This document shows positions 53,158-61,488 of a stretch of DNA of 64,000 nucleotides, one piece after another (the first letter of the stretch is position 1; every line of letters begins with the position of its first letter). The DNA comes from Planctomycetota bacterium (lineage in GTDB: Bacteria > Planctomycetota > PUPC01 > JACPCR01). The translations under genes and the position numbers were made by a program. Below the pieces are notes generated by a model. The model did no database searches. It saw only the letters and a program-made list of their open reading frames with translations, and was not told the DNA's origin. Location of the stretch: contig JACPCR010000063.1 of the NCBI GenBank assembly GCA_016179685.1, positions 34,353-98,352 of the forward strand, given 5' to 3'.

Positions 53158-54041
53158 ACATCATCAGCGTCGGCGAGGTGCTCTGGGACGTATTCCAGGA
53201 GGCCGAGCACATCGGCGGGGCCGTGTTCAATTGTTCAGCCCATGCGGCCCGGCTCGGGCACTCGGTCACCTTCATCAGCGCGGTGGGAAACGATGACCGA
53301 GGTAAGAGGGCGCTGCAAAGAGCCCGCGAGCTTCGACTGTCCACATCCTGCATCCGCGTCGATCCGGAGCATCCGACCGGCCACGTGAGCGTGTGGATCG
53401 ACGCCGCGGGCCAGCCGAGCTTCACCATCCACCGCCCGGCGGCCTATGACTTCCCGGAGCTGACGCCGGACCAGGAACGCGCCCTGGGCGATGCCCGGGC
53501 GGACTGGCTCGTTTTCGGGACCCTGGCCCAGATGAGCCCAGCGGTCCGAGCCGCGACGCGCGCGGCGGTCCGGACCAGTTCCCGGGCCCGGCGGCTTTAC
53601 GATATCAACCTCAGGAAGGACAGCTTCGAGCCGGGCCTGGTCCGGGAGCTGCTGGGGCTGGCTTCGATCCTGAAGATCAACGAAGAGGAAGTGGAGATGG
53701 TCCGCAGCCTCTATGGCGAGCCGCACACATCCTTCGAGGCCTTCTGCGACGAATATCTCCGGCGCTACGGGCTCGAGGGCATCTGCGTGACTCGCGGAGC
53801 GAGGGGCTGCGCGGTGCGCCTCCGGGAATGCTATCTCGAGGCCCCGGGCTACCCGGTGCAGGTGGCTGACACCGTGGGCGCGGGCGATGCGTTCGCTGCG
53901 GCGTTCATCCACGGCCTCGGCCAAGGCTGGTCCGTCGCGGAGGTGGCCGACTTTGCCAACCGCGTCGGCGCCCTCGTGGCCAGCCGGACCGGAGCGGTGC
54001 CGGATTGGACCATCGCAGAGGCCAGGGCTCTCACGCGGTGA
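53154..54041 (+). CDS. PfkB-family carbohydrate kinase
   Basis: This 295-residue protein has the ribokinase/PfkB fold: the N-terminal glycines in HIGGAVFNCSAHAARLG and the anion-hole and catalytic-base motif DTVGAGDAFAAAFIHG (Asp about residue 244). Members phosphorylate sugars such as fructose, ribose or nucleosides. Translation is coupled to the ceramidase-like gene (ATGA overlap). The next gene, a 3-hexulose-6-phosphate synthase, begins 54 bp downstream, so a role in supplying sugar phosphate to that module is likely. The exact substrate cannot be deduced. Confidence 0.88.
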   Translation: MNIISVGEVLWDVFQEAEHIGGAVFNCSAHAARLGHSVTFISAVGNDDRGKRALQRARELRLSTSCIRVDPEHPTGHVSVWIDAAGQPSFTIHRPAAYDFPELTPDQERALGDARADWLVFGTLAQMSPAVRAATRAAVRTSSRARRLYDINLRKDSFEPGLVRELLGLASILKINEEEVEMVRSLYGEPHTSFEAFCDEYLRRYGLEGICVTRGARGCAVRLRECYLEAPGYPVQVADTVGAGDAFAAAFIHGLGQGWSVAEVADFANRVGALVASRTGAVPDWTIAEARALTR

Positions 54042-54095
54042 CTTCCACTCCAACGTCCATGAACACGATGAGAGATTTTTCGGTCTGAGGTCGCT

Positions 54096-54773
54096 GTGCC
54101 CCTGTTTCGCTGTCCCATGCCCGGAAAACCCCTTCTTCAAGTCGCCTTGGATTTCACCAGCACCACGGACGCGTTGAGCGTCCTGGAACGCGTCTATCCC
54201 TACGTCAACGTGGTGGAAGTCGGCACCCCGCTGGTGATCGAAGAGGGGCTGGCCGCCCTCCGGACGCTGAAGGAGAAATTTCCGGACCGGACTTACGTCG
54301 CGGACCTCAAGATCATGGATGCGGGCTACCTCGAAGCCTCCAGCGCCTTTCGCAGCGGCGCCGACTGGGTCACCGTCCTGGCCGTAGCCGACGATCGGAC
54401 GGTCCGCGGCGCCCTCGACGCGGCCCAGGAACATGAAGGCCAGGTCGTGGCCGACCTGATCCAGGTGTCCGACCTGCCCGGCAGGGCGCAGGCCCTCGAG
54501 GCCATGGGCGTCCCCATCCTCTGCGTTCATACCGCCTGCGACCGCCAGGGCCGGGGTATCGAGCCCCTGGCCGAGTTGCGCCGGCTGCGGCCCATCGTCC
54601 GGGCCAGGATCGCTGTGGCTGGCGGCCTGGGCGAGTCCACGGTCCCCCCGGCCGCCCAGGCCGGGGCCGACATTCTCGTGGTGGGCTCTGGTATCGCCGG
54701 CCGTCCCGATCCGCGGGAGGCGGCACGACGCCTTCTCGACCTGCTCAAGGGATTCTCGCCATGTTCACCGTGA
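54096..54773 (+). CDS. hxlA: 3-hexulose-6-phosphate synthase
   Basis: This enzyme of the ribulose monophosphate pathway condenses formaldehyde with ribulose 5-phosphate, or runs in reverse to make ribulose 5-phosphate. The orotidine-phosphate-decarboxylase superfamily motif DLKIMDAGYLEA is present (Asp-x-Lys-x-x-Asp), with VEVGTPLVI upstream and AVAGGLGEST and ADILVVGSGI as phosphate-binding strands. Length from GTG 54096 is 225 residues; an ATG at 54117 would give 218, close to the usual 210. It overlaps the hxlB start by 13 bp, so the two are translated together. Confidence 0.88.
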   Translation: MPLFRCPMPGKPLLQVALDFTSTTDALSVLERVYPYVNVVEVGTPLVIEEGLAALRTLKEKFPDRTYVADLKIMDAGYLEASSAFRSGADWVTVLAVADDRTVRGALDAAQEHEGQVVADLIQVSDLPGRAQALEAMGVPILCVHTACDRQGRGIEPLAELRRLRPIVRARIAVAGGLGESTVPPAAQAGADILVVGSGIAGRPDPREAARRLLDLLKGFSPCSP

Positions 54774-55330
54774 GGGAAGCCGTCGCTGGCATCGTCAGCG
54801 AGGTTTCCGATTGCCTGGGACGAGTCTCACCGGAAAGCCTTCAGTCCGCCCTGGCCGAGCTGGGCCGCGCCCGCCGGATTTTCCTCCTCGGGGCTGGCCG
54901 GAGCGGCCTCGGTATCCGCGGTTTCGCCATCCGACTCGCCCACCTGGGCCGACCCGCCTACCTCGTGGGCGAAACCACCACCCCGCCCATTGAGCCGGAC
55001 GACCTTCTCGTCATCGGATCGGGATCGGGCCGGACGGTCAGTCTCTTGGCCATGGCGGCGCGGGCGAAGAAGACGGGCGCCCGCATCCTGCTCTTCACCG
55101 CGGACGTCCATTCCCCCATCGGCCAGCTCGCCGATTGCCGGGTCGAAATCCCGGCCCCGACGCCCAAGGCGGTGGGAGGCCAGCCCGCTGCACGCCCGTC
55201 GGTCCAGCCGATGGGGTCGCTTTTCGAGCAGTGCCTGTTCCTTCTGCTGGACCTCCTCGTGATGCTCATGATGCAGGAGAAGGGCATTCAGGCCCAGGAG
55301 ATGTTTGCCCGGCACGCCAACCTGGAATAG
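54761..55330 (+). CDS. hxlB: 6-phospho-3-hexuloisomerase
   Basis: This 189-residue SIS-domain protein converts 3-hexulose 6-phosphate to fructose 6-phosphate (or the reverse), the second step of the ribulose monophosphate module. The SIS features are IFLLGAGRSGLGIRGFAIRL and a later strand LLVIGSGSGRTVSLLAMA. The C-terminal QPMGSLFEQCLFLLLDLLVM is typical of this subfamily. Overlap with the synthase gene and the usual HPS-PHI order support the assignment. In organisms without the oxidative pentose phosphate route this pair supplies pentoses; here formaldehyde removal is equally possible. Confidence 0.9.
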   Translation: MFTVREAVAGIVSEVSDCLGRVSPESLQSALAELGRARRIFLLGAGRSGLGIRGFAIRLAHLGRPAYLVGETTTPPIEPDDLLVIGSGSGRTVSLLAMAARAKKTGARILLFTADVHSPIGQLADCRVEIPAPTPKAVGGQPAARPSVQPMGSLFEQCLFLLLDLLVMLMMQEKGIQAQEMFARHANLE

Positions 55331-55491
55331 AAGGTCCTCCGGAGAAACAACCCGTCAAAACCCTTTCAGACAATCACTTACGTTTCCTGCGTTTTCCCAG
55401 GTTATGGGCTTGGAATGCCCCAAACGGAGACTGTTCATGAGTCATCAAGGCGCAGTGACCTTTATCAGAGCGAGGACGCAAACCCAAGGGG

Positions 55492-55567
55492 AATCACGGA
55501 GGACACGGAGGGATTCTGATGAATACTCTTGCTAGTTTTCTCCGTGCTCTCCGTGCTTTCCGTGGTT
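55492..55567. repeat. CACGGAGGACACGGAG-type element in a gap of about 600 bp
   Basis: ATCACGGAGGACACGGAGGG (55493) pairs imperfectly with CTCCGTGCTTTCCGTGGTT (55549-55566); the loop contains ATGAATACTC. It resembles the widespread ACGGAGGACACGGAG repeats of many bacteria. The remaining gap, 55331-55929, holds no gene that I can support. Confidence 0.6.
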
Positions 55568-55929
55568 CAAACAGACTTTGTTTCCCTCTGCCACAACGAA
55601 GCGAGTCCGCAAGCTTCGTAAATCACGCTCCCCAAGGGACAAGTTCGGCGTGTAAAGAAGTGCTCCGCTCTCCAGAGCGAAGAATCCCCGCTCCGGAGAC
55701 CGCGGCTACGATTGAAATTCCGAGACCGCAAGTGGCGGTTACAGAGGCGGCAGGCCTGCTTTCCACCGGATTCCCGTGAGGGGAGTGGAGATTCGATACT
55801 TTGATAATTATAAAATAGTCCTATCGGCTTCCTTCATCCTTGGAAATCCGGCGGTCCCCTTCACTCCTCCAAATCCAAGTGTGAAGTTTGAAATTTCAAG
55901 ACGGTAAAGGTGGAGATCGGAAACCGACG

Positions 55930-57120
55930 ATGCCGCTTCCCCTGGAACATATCCGAGTGCTCGATCTGTCCCGAGTCCTGGCGGGCCCCTATTGCACCAT
56001 GCTCCTGGGCGACCTCGGCGCCGAGGTGATCAAGGTGGAACGGCCGGGCCTGGGCGATGACACCCGGCACTGGGGACCGCCCTTCGTCGGGGGCGAAAGC
56101 GCCTATTACCTTTCTTGTAATCGCAACAAGAAAAGCCTGACCCTGAACCTGAAGTCGGAAGTCGGGCGCGACATCGCCTTGCGCCTCGCCGCCCACAGCG
56201 ATGTGCTCGTCGAAAATTTCCTGCCCGGCACGGCCGATTACCTGGGCCTCGGTTACGAGGGGCTGCGCGATATCCATCCCAGCCTCGTCTACTGCAGCAT
56301 CACCGGGTTCGGACAGAGTGGTCCCAACCGCGACCTCCCCGGCTATGACATCCTCATCCAGGGTATGGGAGGCGTCATGAGCATCACCGGCTCGCCTGAC
56401 GGAGAGCCCATGAAGGTGGGTGTCGCCATCTCGGACATCACGGCCGGGCTTTTCGCTTCCAGCGCCATCCTCGCCGCGTTGATTGCACGGGAACGCACGG
56501 GCATGGGCGACCGCATTGACATCTCGCTCCTGGATTGCACGGTGGCGTGGCTGGCGAACGTGGGCGAGAACTACCTGGTGTCCGGGGAGACCCCTCGCCG
56601 TTACGGGAACGCGCACCCCAACATCGTCCCTTACCAGGCTTTCAGGACGGCGGACCGGCACATCATTGTTGCCGTGGGGAACGATGCCCAGTGGGCGCGT
56701 TTCTGCCGCGTCCTGGGACTGCCCGAGCTGGCCTTGGACGAGCGTTTCCGCACCAACCCCTTGCGGGTGCTGAACCGGGAGTCGCTGATTCCCACGATCC
56801 AGGCGGTGCTGGATCAGCGGCCCGCGTCGGACTGGCTTCTGGCGCTGGCGGAGGAGGGTGTGCCCTCGGGACCCGTGAACACGATCGATCGGGTATTCCT
56901 CGATCCTCAGGTACGGGCTCGGCAGATGCTGGTGCAGATTCCTCATCCCGCCATCGGCAACCTCCAGATGGCCGGATCGCCTTTGAAATTCTCGAACCGT
57001 TCACCATCGGTGATGCGCCCCCCTCCCCTCCTGGGACAGCACACCGACGAGATTCTCCGGGGCCTGCTGGGATTCCAGCCTTCGGAGATTGAAAAGTTTC
57101 GGAAGGCCAGCGTGGTCTGA
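55930..57120 (+). CDS. Class III (CaiB/BaiF) CoA-transferase
   Basis: This 396-residue protein has the family plan: LDLSRVLAGPYCTMLLGDLG at the N-terminus, VIKVERPG, LVENFLPGTADYLGLGYE, YCSITGFGQSGPNRDLPGYD and the GERTGxGDxIDISLLD region (DRIDISLLDCTVAWLAN). Enzymes of this class exchange CoA between carboxylic acids. The gene is 115 bp upstream of a glutaryl-CoA dehydrogenase-like gene, which strongly suggests a succinyl-CoA:glutarate CoA-transferase (SUGCT-like) role in glutarate or lysine catabolism (inference from context). The start is set at 55930, the first ATG giving a typical N-terminus. Confidence 0.85.
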   Translation: MPLPLEHIRVLDLSRVLAGPYCTMLLGDLGAEVIKVERPGLGDDTRHWGPPFVGGESAYYLSCNRNKKSLTLNLKSEVGRDIALRLAAHSDVLVENFLPGTADYLGLGYEGLRDIHPSLVYCSITGFGQSGPNRDLPGYDILIQGMGGVMSITGSPDGEPMKVGVAISDITAGLFASSAILAALIARERTGMGDRIDISLLDCTVAWLANVGENYLVSGETPRRYGNAHPNIVPYQAFRTADRHIIVAVGNDAQWARFCRVLGLPELALDERFRTNPLRVLNRESLIPTIQAVLDQRPASDWLLALAEEGVPSGPVNTIDRVFLDPQVRARQMLVQIPHPAIGNLQMAGSPLKFSNRSPSVMRPPPLLGQHTDEILRGLLGFQPSEIEKFRKASVV

Positions 57121-57235
57121 GCGGTGAAGACCGGAGAAGCGACCCAAGGATGGAAGAAATGAAGCAGGATTCGGCGTAAGATGACCTCGGGTTGGAAATC
57201 GATACGTTCAAGTCCACCGCCTCCGGAAGGTCTGG

Positions 57236-58432
57236 ATGCCGCAGTTCAAAGGAGTGGATTTCTACGGGCTGGATGGCCTCCTCTCCGATGAGGAACGGAT
57301 GGTCCGCGACACCGTCCGCGAGTGGGTGGACGATCGCGTCCTTCCGGTGATCGGGCAGCACTACCGGGAAGGCACATTTCCTTCCGAGCTGATTCCGGAG
57401 CTGAGCCGCCTGGGCGCGTTCGGGTCCAACCTCCGGGGCTACGGTTGCGCGGGCCTCGGCAGCGTCGCCTACGGGCTGCTCATGCAGGAGCTGGAACGCG
57501 GCGACAGCGGATTGCGCAGCTTCGTTTCGGTCCAGGGCGCTCTGGCGATGTATGCCATGGATGCCTTCGGAACGGACGCGCAAAAGGAACGGTGGCTGCC
57601 CCCGATGGCCCGAGGCGAAAAACTGGGCTGTTTCGGGCTGACCGAGCCGGATTTCGGCTCGAATCCCGCCGGGCTGGCCACCCGGGCACGGAAGACCTCC
57701 CAGGGGTACGTGATCCAGGGCAACAAGATGTGGATCACGAGCGGCAGCCTGGCGGACGTAGCGGTGGTCTGGGCCAAGATCGAGAACGATCCCGGGGTGG
57801 AGGGGGCCAGCCCGGACGCGATCCGCGGTTTCCTGGTGGAAAAAGGCGTTCCAGGCTTCAGCGCCCAGGACATCCATGGGAAGCTCTCCTTGAGGGCGTC
57901 AGTGACCTCCGAGCTTCTCCTGGACCATTGCGAGGTGGGAGAGGATGCCCTGCTTCCGGCCGCCCGGGGCCTGAAAGCGCCTCTCCGGTGTCTGAACCAG
58001 GCCCGCTACGGGATTGCCTGGGGGGCCGTGGGCGCGGCCATGGCCTGCTACGAAGAGGCCCGGCAATATGCGGCGAGCCGGATTCAGTTCGGCCGCCCCA
58101 TCGGCAGTTTCCAGCTCGTGCAGAAGAAGCTGGCGGAGATGCTCACCGAAATCACCAAGGCGCAGCTCCTGGTCCTTCGCCTCGCCCAGCTCAAGGATCA
58201 GGGCCAGGCGCGGCATCCTCAGATTTCGATGGCCAAGATGAACAACGTCGAGACCGCACTCGGCGTCGCCAGGACGGCACGGGATATCCTGGGCGCAGCC
58301 GGAATCCTCGATGAATGCCAATGCTTCCGCCACCTCTGCAACCTGGAAAGCGTGAAGACCTACGAGGGCACGCACGACATCCACCTCCTCATCCTCGGTG
58401 AGGAGATTACGGGCATCCCGGCGTTCGCGTGA
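57236..58432 (+). CDS. gcdH: Acyl-CoA dehydrogenase, glutaryl-CoA dehydrogenase type
   Basis: This is a 398-residue flavoprotein. The FAD/substrate segment CFGLTEPDFGSNPAGL and the motif NKMWITSGSLADVAVVWAKI are present, and the catalytic base Glu lies in KTYEGTHDIHLLILGEE (about residue 384), the place characteristic of glutaryl-CoA and related dehydrogenases. The YGIAWGAVGAAMACYEEARQ segment also fits. The enzyme oxidises and decarboxylates glutaryl-CoA to crotonyl-CoA, feeding beta-oxidation. The preceding CoA-transferase would make glutaryl-CoA. The ATG at 57236 is the start; no other genes of the pathway are seen here. Confidence 0.88.
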   Translation: MPQFKGVDFYGLDGLLSDEERMVRDTVREWVDDRVLPVIGQHYREGTFPSELIPELSRLGAFGSNLRGYGCAGLGSVAYGLLMQELERGDSGLRSFVSVQGALAMYAMDAFGTDAQKERWLPPMARGEKLGCFGLTEPDFGSNPAGLATRARKTSQGYVIQGNKMWITSGSLADVAVVWAKIENDPGVEGASPDAIRGFLVEKGVPGFSAQDIHGKLSLRASVTSELLLDHCEVGEDALLPAARGLKAPLRCLNQARYGIAWGAVGAAMACYEEARQYAASRIQFGRPIGSFQLVQKKLAEMLTEITKAQLLVLRLAQLKDQGQARHPQISMAKMNNVETALGVARTARDILGAAGILDECQCFRHLCNLESVKTYEGTHDIHLLILGEEITGIPAFA

Positions 58433-58529
58433 AACTTGATTGCTGACTCGTGCCAGGTAGTCTGAGGTTTTCGTAGCCCCATGGCCGGGAAAAGTTCCCC
58501 TCCCCCACCGGTTCGCCAGGAAAACGTCC

Positions 58530-61022
58530 ATGGCCCCGGCATCACGACCTTTGACTCCTCTCGCGGCTCTGGCGGCCCTGGCCGGCGTGCTTCTGATTCC
58601 CTCCCTTTACTTTGTCGACCTCATCTCGCCTGAGAAGCAACCCACTCCGAAGCCGATCGCCGCGCCCGCATCGAAAAGCACCGTGGAAGAGATCGGCTCG
58701 ACGCAAACAGCCGGAAACGGGACGCATGGGTCTTCGCCCGATCGGCAGCCGGAAGAGGACCTGCAGACCGTCATGGACGCGGAGATCGAATCCGCCGGGG
58801 GGCCAGTGCCGGACCCGACTGCTGCTCCGGGCACGCGCCGCATGGCGGAACGGCTCGCCCGGATCGCCCGCGAGGCCAATCCGCTCACCAACCTGTATGA
58901 CAACCGGAGGCGTGCCGCAGTCTACCGCCAGCAGCTCGACGCGATTCTCCGGAAATCCCATCCCGATCCGCTGTCCGAGGTCTCCGCCCGTTACGATCTT
59001 GCGGAAGAGCTGCTCAGGGCGGGCGAGATCGAGGAAGCCCTCACGGAGTTCCAAGAGGTGTTCCGGCAGGTCCAGGCGGGCGCCTCCGACCATCCCTGGC
59101 TGAAGAATCCGTCCTTCCAGGCGAAGCTCCATGCGCGTCTGGCCGTCTGCCATCTTCGTTTCGGGGAGCAATCCAACTGTTTCCAGCGGCACGGCCAGGA
59201 GTCCTGCATCTTCCCGATCCAGGGGTCAGGAGTCCACGTCGATACGCGGGGCTCGGGCCAAGCCATCCAGGAATACCTGGCCGCCCTCGAGATCGAGCCG
59301 GACAACCTGGCCCATCGCTGGCTGCTCAATCTGGCATTCATGACCCTCGGGGAATATCCCGATCGCGTCCCGCCTCGATGGCTCATCCCGCCCTCCGCCT
59401 TCGAGTCGCCCTACGACGCCGGCAGGTTCGCCGACGTCGCCCCTGCGGCCGGAGTGTCCGCTCCGGGCCGGTCCGGAAGCTGCGCCATGGAGGATTTCGA
59501 CGGAGACGGCCGTCTGGACCTCATTGTTTCGTCCTCGGGCCTGCTGGACCAGCTCCGCTATTTCCATAACGAGGGAGACGGAACGTTCACGGACCGTACC
59601 CGGGAGGCGGGCCTTACGGGTATCACCGGCGGACTCAACCTGTGCCATGCGGACTACAACAACGACGGCTTCCCGGATGTCCTGTTGCTGCGGGGCGCGT
59701 GGGTGACGGACCCGGGCCGCGACCCGAACTCGCTGCTCCGCAATAACGGAGGCGGCACCTTCGAGGACGTCACGGAACAGGCCGGCCTCCTGTCCTTCCA
59801 TCCGACCCTTTCGGCCGCCTGGGCCGACGTCGATAACGACGGCTGGCTCGACCTTTTCGTCGGGAACGAGCTGGGCCGGTGGGGACAGAATCCGATGGAA
59901 TTCTTCCACAACAACCGCGACGGAACGTTCACCGAGTGCGCGCGGGCCATGGGGCTCGCCATCGAGGGCAACCTCAAAGGATGCGCGTGGGGCGACTACA
60001 ATAACGACGGCCTGCCGGACCTCTACCTCTCCTTCATCGAGAAGCCGAACCGGCTGTTCCGCAATGAGCGCACCCGATTTGCCGACGTCACCGAAGAGGC
60101 GGGTGTTCCAGGCCCCAACGGCAGCTTTCCCACCTGGTTCTGCGACTATGACAACGACGGCTGGCTGGACCTGTTCGCCGCGGGCTTCCCGCAAATCTCA
60201 TCGCAGGGCGAACTGGGCGAAAAGATGCTGAATATCGTCGCCGCCTGGTATCTCCAGAGACAGGACGTGCTACAGTCCGTGCCTCTCGAACGATCCAACA
60301 AACTCTACCGCAACCGTCACGATGGGAGCTTCGAGGACGTGACCGTCACGGCCAGGCTCAACGTCCCGGTCATGCCCATGGGGGCCAACTTCGGCGACAT
60401 CGACAACGACGGCTTCCCGGACTTCTACATCGGGACCGGCAACGCCGATTTTTCCAACCTCGTGCCGAACCGGATGTTCCGAAACGCCGAGGGACGGTTT
60501 TTCCAGGACGTGACGACCTCGGGCGGCCTGGGCCACCTCCAGAAGGGGCACGGCATCGCGTTCGGGGACATCGACCAGGACGGGGACCAGGACATTTACG
60601 CCGTGATGGGGGGTGCCTTCGAGGGCGACACGTTTATGAGGGCGCTGTTCATCAATCCAGGCCACGGCAACCACTGGCTCACCCTGCGGCTCGAAGGGGT
60701 GCGATCGAACCGATCGGCCCTGGGCGTCCGTATCCGCGTGCGCGTGGAGAGTCCCGAGGGTGAACGGGACATTCATGCGGTGGTCTCGACCGGTGGGAGC
60801 TTCGGCTCCTCGAGCCTCCAGCAGGAGATCGGGCTGGGCCAGGCCCGGCGTATCCGGCTTCTCGAGGTCCTGTGGCCGACGTCGGGCGAGCGCCAGGTCT
60901 TCGAGGACGTCGCGATGGACCAGTGTCTGAGCCTTCGCGAGGGCGACTCATCGGTCCGGCCGGTCCGTTTCGAGCCGATCCCCATGCCCTCGGGCGCCTC
61001 CCCGTCCCAGCCTTGCCACTAG
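58530..61022 (+). CDS. Secreted TPR/FG-GAP protein with C-terminal ASPIC/UnbV domain
   Basis: This 830-residue protein has an N-terminal hydrophobic signal or anchor (LAALAALAGVLLIPSLYFVD). A TPR-like helical region spans about residues 130-290 (ARYDLAEELLRAGEIEEALT, then AIQEYLAALEIEPDNLAHRW). Seven FG-GAP/VCBS calcium-binding repeats follow, each with a D-x-D-x-DG core: DFDGDGRLDLIV, DYNNDGFPDVLL, DVDNDGWLDLFV, DYNNDGLPDLYL, DYDNDGWLDLFA, DIDNDGFPDFYI and DIDQDGDQDIYA. The C-terminal ASPIC/UnbV domain is seen in HWLTLRLEGVRSNRSALGV and VVSTGGSFGSSSLQQEIGLG. It is a typical outer-membrane or extracellular protein of Planctomycetota and Acidobacteria-like bacteria; function unknown. AGGA lies 8 bases upstream of the ATG. 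Confidence 0.85.
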   Translation: MAPASRPLTPLAALAALAGVLLIPSLYFVDLISPEKQPTPKPIAAPASKSTVEEIGSTQTAGNGTHGSSPDRQPEEDLQTVMDAEIESAGGPVPDPTAAPGTRRMAERLARIAREANPLTNLYDNRRRAAVYRQQLDAILRKSHPDPLSEVSARYDLAEELLRAGEIEEALTEFQEVFRQVQAGASDHPWLKNPSFQAKLHARLAVCHLRFGEQSNCFQRHGQESCIFPIQGSGVHVDTRGSGQAIQEYLAALEIEPDNLAHRWLLNLAFMTLGEYPDRVPPRWLIPPSAFESPYDAGRFADVAPAAGVSAPGRSGSCAMEDFDGDGRLDLIVSSSGLLDQLRYFHNEGDGTFTDRTREAGLTGITGGLNLCHADYNNDGFPDVLLLRGAWVTDPGRDPNSLLRNNGGGTFEDVTEQAGLLSFHPTLSAAWADVDNDGWLDLFVGNELGRWGQNPMEFFHNNRDGTFTECARAMGLAIEGNLKGCAWGDYNNDGLPDLYLSFIEKPNRLFRNERTRFADVTEEAGVPGPNGSFPTWFCDYDNDGWLDLFAAGFPQISSQGELGEKMLNIVAAWYLQRQDVLQSVPLERSNKLYRNRHDGSFEDVTVTARLNVPVMPMGANFGDIDNDGFPDFYIGTGNADFSNLVPNRMFRNAEGRFFQDVTTSGGLGHLQKGHGIAFGDIDQDGDQDIYAVMGGAFEGDTFMRALFINPGHGNHWLTLRLEGVRSNRSALGVRIRVRVESPEGERDIHAVVSTGGSFGSSSLQQEIGLGQARRIRLLEVLWPTSGERQVFEDVAMDQCLSLREGDSSVRPVRFEPIPMPSGASPSQPCH

Positions 61023-61114
61023 CCCATGTTTGGACCTTTACCCCCGTTTGGGACGTTGGTAAGGAGGGACAGTCTGGCTAAGAGTTTAGATTATAGCACG
61101 TTACGTTTTGTCCT

Positions 61115-61444
61115 ATGAAGCTTTTCAGATTTTGTAATGGCAAAATCGTCAAGAGAATAATGGATTTTCACTGGATTCAAAAAGACCGCTGGCTCGATGC
61201 GGGCCGCAATACCCGCGTGCAAGAAGTCCCCAGCAGCGGTCAGCCCGGTGTCCACGTTTTCATCGCGGAGAGCGACGAGCGCAAGGCTTATGAGACTCGG
61301 CTGCGTGAGCGCTCGATGGCCAGGGCTGAGACCCATCTCAAGAAAGTCGCCGCCGCTGTCGTCAAACGCCGGCTCAAGAACCCTGATCAGATAGGCGCCC
61401 GCGCGGCAGGCCGGATAACTGGGGCGAGCTTTGACCGGTCGTGA
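61115..61444 (+). mobile_element. Transposase remnant (IS1634-like fragment)
   Basis: A 109-residue frame, MKLFRFCNGKIVKRIMDFHW onwards, contains a region (RERSMARAETHLKKVAAAVV followed by KRRLKNPDQIGARAAGRI) that resembles the coiled-coil segment of IS1634-family transposases just after the DDE core. No start of a complete transposase, no DDE triad and no terminal inverted repeats are present, so this is a remnant. It lies next to the heparinase-like gene. The rest of the gap 61023-61488 shows no other feature. Confidence 0.6.
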
Positions 61445-61488
61445 CACCCGGGAATCCGGTTAAATCAAATGCTCAGGTCTGACCCCGA

